DNA of 64,000 nucleotides from Acidovorax kalamii (GTDB lineage Bacteria; Pseudomonadota; Gammaproteobacteria; Burkholderiales; Burkholderiaceae_C): the NCBI RefSeq assembly GCF_002245625.1, contig NZ_NOIG01000008.1:248001-312000 (forward strand). Direction: 5' to 3'. Position numbers and translations under genes: made by a program. Below, piece by piece: positions 26,151 through 34,310 of this stretch. The notes under the pieces were generated by a model. That model was not told where the DNA came from and searched no databases. It worked only from the letters and a program-made list of their open reading frames with translations. The first letter of the stretch is position 1. Every line of letters starts with the position of its first letter.

Positions 26151-27509
26151 ATGACTCCTTTGCGCTTTGTCCTGACCCCCGCCTGCCTGGCCGTTGGCCT
26201 GAGCATCGCCAGCCTGGGCGCCCAGGCCCAGAACACCAAAACCCCCAAGGTCCAGCTGTGGATGGACCTGTCCACCGGCACCATGGCGGGCATGCCCGAG
26301 ATGGACAGCCTGCCCGGTGGCGGCGGTTTGCTCGGCGGCCTCATGGGCGGTATGGGTGGCGGCGCCGCGCAGGGCAGGGCGGGCAGCGGCAACACGGCCT
26401 ATGGCCACGCCCGCGCCATGTCCATCATGCCCCCGCGTGTCATCGACCTCGCCTTGCACAACAGCCTGCGCCCCGGCGTGGAGGCCAGCCAGGCCATTCC
26501 GGCTGGCATGCGCATGGGCGAATCCCTGCCGCTGATCCCGCCGCGTGCGCAGCCCACCCAGACCGAGCCGGGCGAGGTGCCCCAGGAATACCAGCAGCAC
26601 CAGCCCAAGGGCCGCATCCTGCTGTACTGGGGCTGCAGTGCCACGGTGCGTGCGGGCCAGCCCCGCGTGATCGATCTGGCGCGTGCCAAGCCCTCCGACT
26701 ACGCCCAGGCCTTTGCCGGCCGCGCCGTGCCCGACCGGGGCCCGCGTGTGGGCCCGGCCTATGCGCTGTACCCCAACGAACGCAACCAGGTGAGCCTGTC
26801 GCGGGACAGCTCGGTGGTGGGCGAGCACCAGGTGCGTGGCGACGGCGTGCCCGCCTCCATGAAGTTCACGCTGGGTGCCGCGCAAGATTTGATGCCCGCC
26901 ATCGACCTGCGCACCAGCGGCAAGCCGCAGGACAGCATGGGCACGAGCTGGCAGCCCGTGCGCAACGCGCGTGCCTACTACCTGCATGCCATGTCACAGA
27001 GCGGGGACGACCTCATCATGTGGTCCAGCGCCGAAACGCCCGACACGGGCATGGGCCTGTTCGACTACCTGTCGCCCGCCACCATCGACCGCTGGCTCAA
27101 GGAGCGGGTGCTTCTGCAGCCCGAGACCACACAGTGCGCCATCCCCCAGGGCATTTTTGCGGGCGGCGGGCGCGATGCCACGCCCATGCTGCGCATGATG
27201 GCCTACGGCGGTGAAAGCCACATCGTGCACCCTCCGCGCCCGGCCGACCCCAAGGCCGCGTGGGAGCCTGAATGGTCGGTGCGCGTGCGTGTGAAGTCGC
27301 ACACCATGGCCATGCTGGGCGAGGAGATGCAAGGGCAGCGCGGGGGCATGGGCGCTGCGACCCCGGCAGGCACTGGCACCGGTGGCGGGGCCTATTCGAG
27401 TGGCATGGGCAACAGCGGCCAGTCTTCGGGCGGCACACCGCCAGATACGGCCACCCCCGGCGAGGTGGTGAACCCCGTGAACCTGCTGCGCGGCCTGTTC
27501 GGTCGCTGA
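26151..27509 (+). CDS. Exported protein of unknown function, glycine-rich N-terminus
   Basis: A 452-residue protein with a signal peptide (TPACLAVGLSIASLGAQAQ, cleavage near 25). A glycine-rich stretch (GGGGLLGGLMGGMGGG, about 54-69) follows. Repeated themes are VIDLA(L/R) after MPPR and GQPR, and the central part reads GRILLYWGCSATVRAGQPR. The C-terminus is again Gly, Ser and Thr rich. I recognise no family. The 20 bases to the next gene suggest co-transcription with the membrane methyltransferase. Confidence 0.7.
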   Translation: MTPLRFVLTPACLAVGLSIASLGAQAQNTKTPKVQLWMDLSTGTMAGMPEMDSLPGGGGLLGGLMGGMGGGAAQGRAGSGNTAYGHARAMSIMPPRVIDLALHNSLRPGVEASQAIPAGMRMGESLPLIPPRAQPTQTEPGEVPQEYQQHQPKGRILLYWGCSATVRAGQPRVIDLARAKPSDYAQAFAGRAVPDRGPRVGPAYALYPNERNQVSLSRDSSVVGEHQVRGDGVPASMKFTLGAAQDLMPAIDLRTSGKPQDSMGTSWQPVRNARAYYLHAMSQSGDDLIMWSSAETPDTGMGLFDYLSPATIDRWLKERVLLQPETTQCAIPQGIFAGGGRDATPMLRMMAYGGESHIVHPPRPADPKAAWEPEWSVRVRVKSHTMAMLGEEMQGQRGGMGAATPAGTGTGGGAYSSGMGNSGQSSGGTPPDTATPGEVVNPVNLLRGLFGR

Positions 27510-27529
27510 GCCGAGAGATAAGACACCCC

Positions 27530-28276
27530 ATGCTCGCTCTGCGCATGCCCTGGCCCTTGCCCGCGTTGATGGCGTGGGCGGGCGCGTGGCTGGTATTTGT
27601 GGCGCTGCAACGCGCCGCCGTGCCGCCCGTGGGGGCCTTGCTGGTCGCCTGCCTGTTGGGCACGGCCGCCAGTGTGCTGGGCGGCAGCTGGTGGCGGCGC
27701 GGGTTGATTGCGGCGGGGTTCCCTTTGTCGCTGGCGCTGCTGGGCGCGGCCAGCCTGCCCACTTGGGCGTGGCTGGTGCCGCTGGCGCTGCTGCTGCTGG
27801 TGTACCCGCTCAATGCCTGGCGCGATGCGCCGCTGTTCCCCACCCCGCGCCATGCGCTGCAGGCCCTGGCCGTGCAGGCACCGCTGCCGCTGGGCGCGCG
27901 CGTGCTTGATGCGGGCTGTGGCCTGGGCGATGGCCTCAAGGCCCTGCGCCACGCCTACCCTGCGGCCCAGCTCGAAGGGCTGGAGTGGAGCTGGCCGCTG
28001 CGCCTGGCCTGCGCTGCGCTGTGCCCCTGGGCCCAGGTGCGGCGCGCCGACATGTGGAAGGCCGACTGGAGCCCCTACCGCATGGTCTATTTGTTTCAAC
28101 GCCCCGAAAGCATGGCCCGCGCCGCTGCCAAGGCCCAGGCGGAACTGGCCCCGGGTGCCTGGCTGGTGAGCCTGGAGTTTGCCGTGCCCGGCTGGTTGCC
28201 CAGCGCCCAGCTGCGCGCGCCCGGTGGGCGGGTGGTGTGGCTGTACCGCATGCCGCAGAACCGGGTGGAGGCATGA
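27530..28276 (+). CDS. Membrane-anchored class I SAM-dependent methyltransferase
   Basis: A 248-residue protein with an unusual layout: residues 1 to about 100 form four hydrophobic segments, followed by a soluble methyltransferase domain whose motif I is VLDAGCGLGDGLKAL (125-139), with an acidic motif near LEGLEWSW. The start is set at 27530. The likely substrate is an envelope component, by inference from the membrane anchor and the neighbouring exported protein, but this is not proven. Confidence 0.78.
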   Translation: MLALRMPWPLPALMAWAGAWLVFVALQRAAVPPVGALLVACLLGTAASVLGGSWWRRGLIAAGFPLSLALLGAASLPTWAWLVPLALLLLVYPLNAWRDAPLFPTPRHALQALAVQAPLPLGARVLDAGCGLGDGLKALRHAYPAAQLEGLEWSWPLRLACAALCPWAQVRRADMWKADWSPYRMVYLFQRPESMARAAAKAQAELAPGAWLVSLEFAVPGWLPSAQLRAPGGRVVWLYRMPQNRVEA

Positions 28277-28619
28277 CATGCACCGCGCTCGGCTTTGTGT
28301 GTCTGCCTGTGTCAGAGGCCCCGAACGGTTACAGAAAAGATACAAGCTTTTGCTACATTGCGCCCCTGGCTACAACCCCATACACAAGAACCAAGAAACT
28401 CACAGCCAGAGGGGGACGCACAGAGCGCCGCTGCGCATCGGGAGGGATGCAGGCGGGCTGTCGGCAACTTCCTTGTCCGGACTTCCTACGCCACACCCTG
28501 CAGCGCTGCAGACACGGTGTGTTGCCTTGCTGCTGGCCAACAGGCCCGGCAGCCGCAGGGTGCGTGGGCCACGCCGGGGTTTTTCTGGTGCCTAACCGAT
28601 CGTCGTGCAAGGAGCATCC
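28277..28619 (+). promoter_or_regulatory. Intergenic region with a possible tandem TACA-type operator
   Basis: These 343 bases hold no clear gene. Near the 5' end are spaced TACA repeats: TTACA at 28329, ATACA at 28340, CTACA at 28353 and CTACA at 28370, with 11, 13 and 17-base steps. The first two are TTACA-N6-ATACA, resembling tandem sites of OmpR-type response regulators. AAGGAG precedes the ATG at 28620. Confidence 0.35.
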
Positions 28620-30155
28620 ATGACCACCCCCCTGTCCCGTTTCCGTCCCCGCCTGCTGTGGGTGCTGACGCTGAGCGCCGCCCTGACCGGCTGCGCCACC
28701 ATGCAAAGCCACGACAAGCTGGCCACCGACATGCAGACGGCCGGGCGCAGTGGCGGCATTCCTGCCGCCATCGCCCAGCTCGAAAGCACGGCCAAGACCG
28801 AAGAAGAAAAAACCGCGCTGCTCTACAACATGGAACGCGGCGAGCTGCTGCGCATGGACCGCCGCTACCCCGACAGCACCAACGCCTTCCTGCTGGCCGA
28901 CAACAAGGTCAAGGAATGGGAAGAAACCGCCAAGACCAACCCCAGCAAACTCATGGGCACCGTGGGCGCCGCGCTGATCAGCGAACGCCTGAAGGTCTAC
29001 GAAGGCCAGGATTACGAAAAGGTGTGGGTGACCACGCGCCTGGCCCTGAACCGCATGGCCGTGGGCGATTTTGAAAACGCCCGTGTGGACATCAAGCGCA
29101 CGCACGAGCGCGAAGCCATCATTGCCGAGTTCCGCGCCAAGGAAACCCTGGCGGCCGAAGAAGAGGCCAAGTCCAAGGGCGCCACATCGGGCGGCAAGGA
29201 GCTGAATGGCTACCCGGTCGAAACGCTCAACGACCCCGAAGTGCTGGCCCTCAAGAACGGCTACTCCAACGCGCTGTCCCACTACCTGGCTGGCTTCCTG
29301 TACGAAATGCTCAACGAGCCTGGCCTGGCTGCGCCCGGCTACCGCAAGGCCATCGAGCTCAAGCCCGACACCCCCGTGCTGGAAGAAGGCCTGCGCGGCC
29401 TGGACAACCGCACCGGTTTCACCTGGAAGCGCCGCCAGCGCATGACCGACGTGCTCTTTATCGTCGAGGCCGGTGACGCGCCTGCACGCAAGCCCAAGGC
29501 CTTCACCATCCCCGTGCCCACCGGCCGGGGCATGGTCACCGCCAGCATCTCCTACCCCGTGATCGAGCCGTCCAAGGACGCGTTGCTGACCACCATTTCT
29601 GCTGCGGGCACCGACCTCAAGCTCGAAAAAGTGGTGGACGTGAACGTGATGGCGCGCCGCGCGCTCAAGGATGAAATGCCCGGCATGGTGCTGCGTGGCT
29701 TCACTCGTGCCGTGGCCAAGGGCGTGCTGCAGAACGAGCTGCAAAAGCGCGGCGGCCTGATCGGCGGCATCATCGGCGCGGCCGCCTCGGTGGCCACCGA
29801 GCAGGCCGATGACCGCATGTGGCGCATGCTGCCCGGCCGTGTGTACGTGGCCCGTGGCTACCTGCCACCCGGTGAACACCTGGTGAGCGTGAACGGCCGC
29901 CAACTGCCCCAGCCGATCAAGATCGACGGCCAGTACGCCCTGGTGCCCCTGCGCATGTACGACAACAGCGTGCTGACCGGCGACGTGGCCATGCTGGGCC
30001 AGCTGCCCACCGTGGCCGCTGCACCGCAGCCCGCCGCCGCCGAACCCGCCGCCACCGTGCGCACGACGACGACGACAACCACCACCAGCCGCACGCGTGT
30101 GGTGCCCAAGGCAGCGGTCAAGTCCACGTCCACCGCGCCGGCCGCCAAGAACTGA
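28620..30155 (+). CDS. COG3014-family lipoprotein
   Basis: A 511-residue protein beginning with a lipoprotein signal peptide (SAALTGCATM, lipidated Cys near 23). The body has TPR-like helical repeats (YNMERGELLRMDRRYPDSTNAFLLAD) followed by a beta-rich half, matching the COG3014 family. A Thr-rich tract (TTTTTTTTSRTR, near 480) and an Ala-Pro tail close the protein. It is the first of a co-directional series with YcfL, LpoB and CsgG-like genes, which fits an outer-membrane or periplasmic role. Strong ribosome site (AAGGAG). Confidence 0.85.
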   Translation: MTTPLSRFRPRLLWVLTLSAALTGCATMQSHDKLATDMQTAGRSGGIPAAIAQLESTAKTEEEKTALLYNMERGELLRMDRRYPDSTNAFLLADNKVKEWEETAKTNPSKLMGTVGAALISERLKVYEGQDYEKVWVTTRLALNRMAVGDFENARVDIKRTHEREAIIAEFRAKETLAAEEEAKSKGATSGGKELNGYPVETLNDPEVLALKNGYSNALSHYLAGFLYEMLNEPGLAAPGYRKAIELKPDTPVLEEGLRGLDNRTGFTWKRRQRMTDVLFIVEAGDAPARKPKAFTIPVPTGRGMVTASISYPVIEPSKDALLTTISAAGTDLKLEKVVDVNVMARRALKDEMPGMVLRGFTRAVAKGVLQNELQKRGGLIGGIIGAAASVATEQADDRMWRMLPGRVYVARGYLPPGEHLVSVNGRQLPQPIKIDGQYALVPLRMYDNSVLTGDVAMLGQLPTVAAAPQPAAAEPAATVRTTTTTTTTSRTRVVPKAAVKSTSTAPAAKN

Positions 30156-30190
30156 AACCGAACCTGTCCCATTTTCAAGGAGCCTCTGGC

Positions 30191-30604
30191 ATGAGAACCC
30201 GTTTTGCCCTTGCCGCCGCCGCACCCGCCGCTGCGTGTGCCGTCCTCGCGATGACCCTGGCCTCCGCGGCCCAGGCCCAGCTGCACGACCCGGCCACTCC
30301 GCTGGCCGTGGCCGCCAAGGTCGCCCTGCGTGGCGAGGCCAACAGCATCGCCGTGCGCGAGATGCGCATCGTGCGCAAGAACGACATCCTCGTCGTGCAG
30401 GCCGACATGGCCAACATGGGCCGCACCGACCGCACCGTGTTCTACCGCTTCAAGTGGCTGGACAACGTGGGCAACCAGGTGGGCGATGGCGAGTCCTGGA
30501 AGCAGATGAGTGTGCTCGGCCTGGGCCAGCAGACCGTGAAAAGCGTGGCGCCCACCAGCGCCGCCGTGGACCTGCGCCTGGAAATGAATGTGGAGCCGCG
30601 CTGA
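30191..30604 (+). CDS. ycfL: YcfL/DUF1425-family periplasmic protein
   Basis: A 137-residue protein with a signal peptide ending SAAQAQ (about 28). The mature domain has the immunoglobulin-like pattern of YcfL (VREMRIVRKNDILVVQADMANMGRTDRTVFYRFKWLD). In Escherichia coli ycfL is adjacent to lpoB, and here lpoB is also the next gene, after 42 bases. It probably acts with LpoB in the envelope, but its exact role is unknown. Confidence 0.88.
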   Translation: MRTRFALAAAAPAAACAVLAMTLASAAQAQLHDPATPLAVAAKVALRGEANSIAVREMRIVRKNDILVVQADMANMGRTDRTVFYRFKWLDNVGNQVGDGESWKQMSVLGLGQQTVKSVAPTSAAVDLRLEMNVEPR

Positions 30605-30646
30605 TCGCGCCGCACCAATCCCTGTTTGAGTGAGGAGTAAACCAAC

Positions 30647-31264
30647 ATGAACACCAAGAACCGCATCCAGCGCAGCGCGCTGGTCCTGGCCTTTGCGGCC
30701 AGCACCCTGGCCCTGTCGGCCTGCCAGAACCTGTCCTCGCCCACCGTGCGTTTTGACCGCCAGGTCAACTACGGCGATGCCAAGGCCGTCGAGCTGGTGA
30801 CCAACGAGTTCGGCTCCACCGACCTGCAGATGATTGCCGAGAAGATGACCGGCGGCTTGCTCGAAACCGGCATCTTCCAGGGCCGCCCCACGGTGACGAT
30901 CTCCACTGTCAAGAACAAGACGAGCGAGTACATCGACACTACCAACGTGATGAACTCGATCCAGACCGCGCTGGTCAAGTCGGGCAAGGTGCGTTTTGTG
31001 CGCTCCATCAACGAGATGCAGGCCGGTGTGGACGAGCTGCAGCGTCAGAACCAGAGCGGCCTGTACAAGCAAGGCACCACCGCCAAGGTCGGCCAGATGA
31101 CGGCCGCCAAGTACAGCATGGAAGGCGAGCTGACCAGCATCGTCAAGCAGAACAACAACACCAAGGACGTGTACTACAAGTTCACGCTCAAGCTGTTTGA
31201 TGTGCAGGAAGGCACGATCGAGTGGCAGGACGAAAAGGAAATCCGGAAGACCAGCAAGCGCTGA
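30647..31264 (+). CDS. lpoB: Penicillin-binding protein activator LpoB
   Basis: A 205-residue outer-membrane lipoprotein with a lipobox ending LALSAC (Cys near 26). The mature domain shows the LpoB fold markers: AVELVTNEFGSTDLQMIAEKM, TVKNKTSEYIDT and YSMEGELTSIVKQNNNTKDVYY. LpoB reaches from the outer membrane to stimulate the peptidoglycan synthase PBP1b. It closes the COG3014-YcfL-LpoB series, followed by a GC-rich 3'-end repeat. Confidence 0.93.
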   Translation: MNTKNRIQRSALVLAFAASTLALSACQNLSSPTVRFDRQVNYGDAKAVELVTNEFGSTDLQMIAEKMTGGLLETGIFQGRPTVTISTVKNKTSEYIDTTNVMNSIQTALVKSGKVRFVRSINEMQAGVDELQRQNQSGLYKQGTTAKVGQMTAAKYSMEGELTSIVKQNNNTKDVYYKFTLKLFDVQEGTIEWQDEKEIRKTSKR

Positions 31265-31392
31265 AGCAGGACATCCCCCTGAGGCGCTGCGCGCCTTCCC
31301 CCTTCTCTCGGCTTCGCCGGGAAGGGGGACGACGCCCTCGCTGCGGGGCGGCCCTTGCTCGGCGTCCCTCGCCTTCGGGCGCGCCAGTTTTT
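31265..31392 (+). repeat. GC-rich 3'-end repeat, copy 3
   Basis: The longest copy. It starts right after the lpoB stop with CATCCCCCTGAGGCGCTGCG, contains a stem of CCCCCTTC and GAAGGGGG around the loop TCTCGGCTTCGCCGG, then GGGGCGGCCCTTGC, and ends GGGCGCGCCAGT. On the opposite strand this is the same order as copy 1. Confidence 0.75.
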
Positions 31393-31462
31393 ACCGGCAT
31401 GAGCCGCTGCTTGGGCCGGTCGATTGATTCATGAATTCCCGTTAGCTCACAAGGAGCATCAC

Positions 31463-32425
31463 ATGCAACGCAGAACCACATTGCACACGGCCCTGGCCGT
31501 GATCGCGGCCACCACGCTGGCCTGGGACACGGGCGCGCAGGCGCAGCAGCCGGGCGCGGCGCCCAAGATTGCCGTGACCGACCTGGCCTATGCCCAGCGC
31601 GTGTCCGAATACTTCATGGCCGGCACCTACCAGCGCAGCAGCCAGATGAGCGCGGGCGGCAGCCACAGCGGCGGCTACAGCCACGGCCCCTATGGCGGCG
31701 GCGGCTCGCACTCGGGCAGCCACTCGATGCAGGCCTCCGAGCAGGCCAGCGGCACCTATGTGGCCGGGCGCTACAGCTACATCGAGCAGCGCGAGCTCGG
31801 TGGCTACACCAACGACATCAAGGGCGCCATCCTGCAGGGCACCTACTTCCGCCTGATCCAGGGCAAGGGCTTCGACGCAGGCAAGCCCCAGCCCAGCAAG
31901 GCCGAGCAGGTGCTCAACCAGGTGCAGGGCGGCAAGATGGCCACGCCGCAGGCGCAGCCCCAGGTGGCCGATGTGATCAGCCGCATCAAGAAGGGCGAGT
32001 TCAACGGCGCCGACTACGTGCTGTTTGGCGTGGTGTCGAGCATCGACTTCACCGACGCGCTCTCGCCCCTGCAAGGCACGACCAGTGCCACGCGCCAGTA
32101 CGGCCTGCAGCTGCTGGCCGACTTCTCGCTCATCAACACCAAAACCTACGAGATCAAGGCCGCGTTCTCCGCCCAGGGCGAAGGCAACGACACCAAGATC
32201 CTGTCGGTCCGTGGTGACATCGCGCCGCCCAACCGCGCCAAGGTGATGCGCGAGACCTCGCTGTCGCTGGCGCAGGACGTGTACCACCAGCTCGCCGGGC
32301 AACTGGGCTACACCGACGCCAACCTGGCGCGCGGCGTGCGCCCGCCGCCGGTGTACCAGCAGGGTGGCCAGCCTATGCCCGTGCCGCAGCCCCAGCAGCC
32401 CGAGCAGGTGCTGATCCTCAAGTAA
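31463..32425 (+). CDS. Exported CsgG/LpoB-like protein
   Basis: A 320-residue protein with a signal peptide (TALAVIAATTLAWDTGAQAQ). The mature part begins KIAVTDLAYAQRV, the kind of start seen in the CsgG/LpoB-type superfamily, and contains FNGADYVLFGVVSSIDF and FSLINTKTYEIKAAFSAQG. A His-Gly-Ser-rich insert (GGSHSGGYSHGPYGGGGSHSG) lies near 56-76. Prediction of the fold is tentative. It follows lpoB and may belong to the same envelope series, though the 198-base gap holds a repeat. Confidence 0.6.
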   Translation: MQRRTTLHTALAVIAATTLAWDTGAQAQQPGAAPKIAVTDLAYAQRVSEYFMAGTYQRSSQMSAGGSHSGGYSHGPYGGGGSHSGSHSMQASEQASGTYVAGRYSYIEQRELGGYTNDIKGAILQGTYFRLIQGKGFDAGKPQPSKAEQVLNQVQGGKMATPQAQPQVADVISRIKKGEFNGADYVLFGVVSSIDFTDALSPLQGTTSATRQYGLQLLADFSLINTKTYEIKAAFSAQGEGNDTKILSVRGDIAPPNRAKVMRETSLSLAQDVYHQLAGQLGYTDANLARGVRPPPVYQQGGQPMPVPQPQQPEQVLILK

Positions 32426-32451
32426 ACACAGCTCTTTGGGGGTGATACGCC

Positions 32452-33540
32452 GTGGCGCACTGCTTCGTCGCTGTACCCCCATCGCGCCAGGCCAGCCGCG
32501 TGCTGGCCTTTTTGGTGGGCGCACGGCGGTGGGCCACAGGGGCGGTTCTGGCCGCTGCCTTCGGGGCGGTTGCGGCCCAGCCCACGGACTCGCCGCTGTC
32601 TCCGGTGCTGGCCGAGCCTCCGCACGCGGCCCCCTCGGGCCGCTTTGAGCCCCTGGTTTTGCCCGGCGAGCGCGGCGTAGTGCTGCAAGCCCTGCAGCGC
32701 AGCGAACGGGTGCCGCCCCTGCGCTACCGGGTGATTGTGGTGCCCGGCTCTGGCTGTGCGGGCCTGGGATCGTTTGCTGACCGCTACTTTGCCGGACTGC
32801 TGCACGCCCAGGTGCTGGTACTGCACAAGCCCGGGGTGAGCCCTGGCGACCGCACCGCCCCCGCCGACTGCCCGCACAGTTTTGTGTCGCGCGATCGGCA
32901 TTCCACCTGGCTCGCGCACGCCCGCGCGGCCCTGCGTGCCGATGCCCTGCAACGCCAGGGGCAGCCCGCGCTGCCGCAGCTGCTTGTGGGCATCTCCGAA
33001 GGGGCAGAACTGCTGCCCGCGCTGGCGCCCGAGGTGCCCCAGCTCGCCGGCCTGGTGCTCATCGGCTCCAGCGGGTTGGATCCGCAAGAGGCCGGGGCCC
33101 TGCAGGCCCGCCGCCTGGGCGTGCAGGACGACTGGGCCGCGCTGGCGCAGATCGTGGCGGGTGCTCCGCACGACAGCGTGGTGGTGCAGGGGCGCAGCCT
33201 GGGCTACTGGCGCGACCTGTGGAACTGGCCCCTGACCCTGCCCCTGCTGCGCAGCCCCTGGCCGCTGCTGCAGGTGTGGGGCAGCGACGATGCGCTGGTG
33301 CCCGCCGTGGCCTACACGCGGTTTGAAGCGCTGGCGGCCTTGCGCACCGCGCCCTATTGCGCGCGACGCATGGAGGGTGCCGACCACGGCCTGCAGCGCC
33401 CCGCATCGGGCGTGGACGGCGTGCAGCAGGTGTGGGTCTGGACCGAGCAATGGGCCCGTCAACCGGCCGCCGGGCTGTGTGCTCCGTTGCGACTGTTGCG
33501 AGAGCAGCAGCAGGCTCCTAGCGCGGCCGGAACATCCTGA
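32452..33540 (+). CDS. Exported alpha/beta hydrolase
   Basis: A 362-residue protein with a likely uncleaved or late signal segment (about 27-43, AVLAAAFGAVAAQ). It has the oxyanion region VIVVPGSGCAGLGSF, the nucleophile elbow GISEG with Ser182, an acidic residue region GSDDALVP and a His near DHGLQ. The start is a GTG at 32452 with GGGGGTG upstream. The substrate is unknown. It converges on the flavin reductase gene, and the two 3' ends overlap by 23 bases. Confidence 0.82.
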   Translation: MAHCFVAVPPSRQASRVLAFLVGARRWATGAVLAAAFGAVAAQPTDSPLSPVLAEPPHAAPSGRFEPLVLPGERGVVLQALQRSERVPPLRYRVIVVPGSGCAGLGSFADRYFAGLLHAQVLVLHKPGVSPGDRTAPADCPHSFVSRDRHSTWLAHARAALRADALQRQGQPALPQLLVGISEGAELLPALAPEVPQLAGLVLIGSSGLDPQEAGALQARRLGVQDDWAALAQIVAGAPHDSVVVQGRSLGYWRDLWNWPLTLPLLRSPWPLLQVWGSDDALVPAVAYTRFEALAALRTAPYCARRMEGADHGLQRPASGVDGVQQVWVWTEQWARQPAAGLCAPLRLLREQQQAPSAAGTS

Positions 33541-34153
33541 ACAACTGCTCCGGCCCCACCGTGAAATAGTCCGCCGGGCCGCCGCCGCGCAGGATGTGGC
33601 CAGCGTTGGCGGTGTCGTACACGCCGTTTTTCAGCAGTGCGGTGTCGATGTGCACGGCCACCACCTCGCCCAGCACCAGCCAGGTGTCCACCTGCGCGCC
33701 ATCCACCCCCTGCAACTGCAGGCTCTGCGTGCTGCGGCATTCAAAGGTGACCGGGCTTTCGGCCACACGCGGGGGGCGCACGCGGGTGGAGGGCAGGGGG
33801 GTGAGGCCGGTCAGGTCGAACTCGCTCACTTCGGGGGGCACAGCGGCGCAGCTCTGGTTCATCACCTCGGCCAGGTCGCGCGTGGCCAGGTTCCACACAA
33901 ACTCGCCTGTGGCCTGCACGTTGCGCACTGTGTCTTTGAAGCCGATGCTGGCAAATCCCACGATGGGCGGCACGTAGTTGAACGCGTTGAAGAAGCTGTA
34001 GGGCGCCAGGTTGGTGGTGCCTGTGGCGTTCTGTGTGGAAATCCAGCCGATGGGGCGCGGCCCCACGATGGCGTTGAACGGGTCGTGCGGCAGGCCATGG
34101 CCCAGGCGGGGTTCGTAGCTGTGGAAGGTGCGCGGGGGCTGTGGGGTGGTCAT
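33518..34153 (-). CDS. Flavin reductase family protein
   Basis: A 211-residue FMN-binding split-barrel protein: DPFNAIVGPRPIGWISTQNATGTTNLAPYSFFNAFNYVPPIVGF is the signature of the flavin reductase-like/DIM6-NTAB family. RNVQATGEFVWNLAT also matches. Such proteins supply reduced flavin to monooxygenases or act as oxidoreductases. The start at 34153 is the ATG just before the conserved region. Its 3' end overlaps that of the hydrolase gene. Confidence 0.92.
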   Translation of the reverse strand: MTTPQPPRTFHSYEPRLGHGLPHDPFNAIVGPRPIGWISTQNATGTTNLAPYSFFNAFNYVPPIVGFASIGFKDTVRNVQATGEFVWNLATRDLAEVMNQSCAAVPPEVSEFDLTGLTPLPSTRVRPPRVAESPVTFECRSTQSLQLQGVDGAQVDTWLVLGEVVAVHIDTALLKNGVYDTANAGHILRGGGPADYFTVGPEQLFRMFRPR

Positions 34154-34225
34154 GGGGCTTTGCGGGCAGGAGCAGACAGCCAGCACCTTAGCGGCAGACG
34201 CAGCACGCTGCGGTCACGGGGGTAT

Positions 34226-34266
34226 CAAAACGCTCACTTTTTAATAGCTGTTCAAGCTTATTGGAT
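34226..34266 (+). repeat. AT-rich palindromic dispersed repeat, copy 6 (degenerate)
   Basis: TATCAAAACGCTCACTTTTT followed by AATAGCTGTTCAAGCTTATT. Only the ATAGCT block and the preceding CAAAACGCTC block resemble the family, so membership is uncertain. Confidence 0.35.
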
Positions 34267-34310
34267 GCGCGGGGAGGGGTTGTTGGAGTGCTGAAGCACC
34301 GTCCCTTGGC

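Noticed and set aside
28353..30224. Long open frame antisense to the COG3014 gene
   Set aside because: The plus strand has a start with AAGGAG, a lipoprotein signal and family similarity; the antisense frame has none of these.
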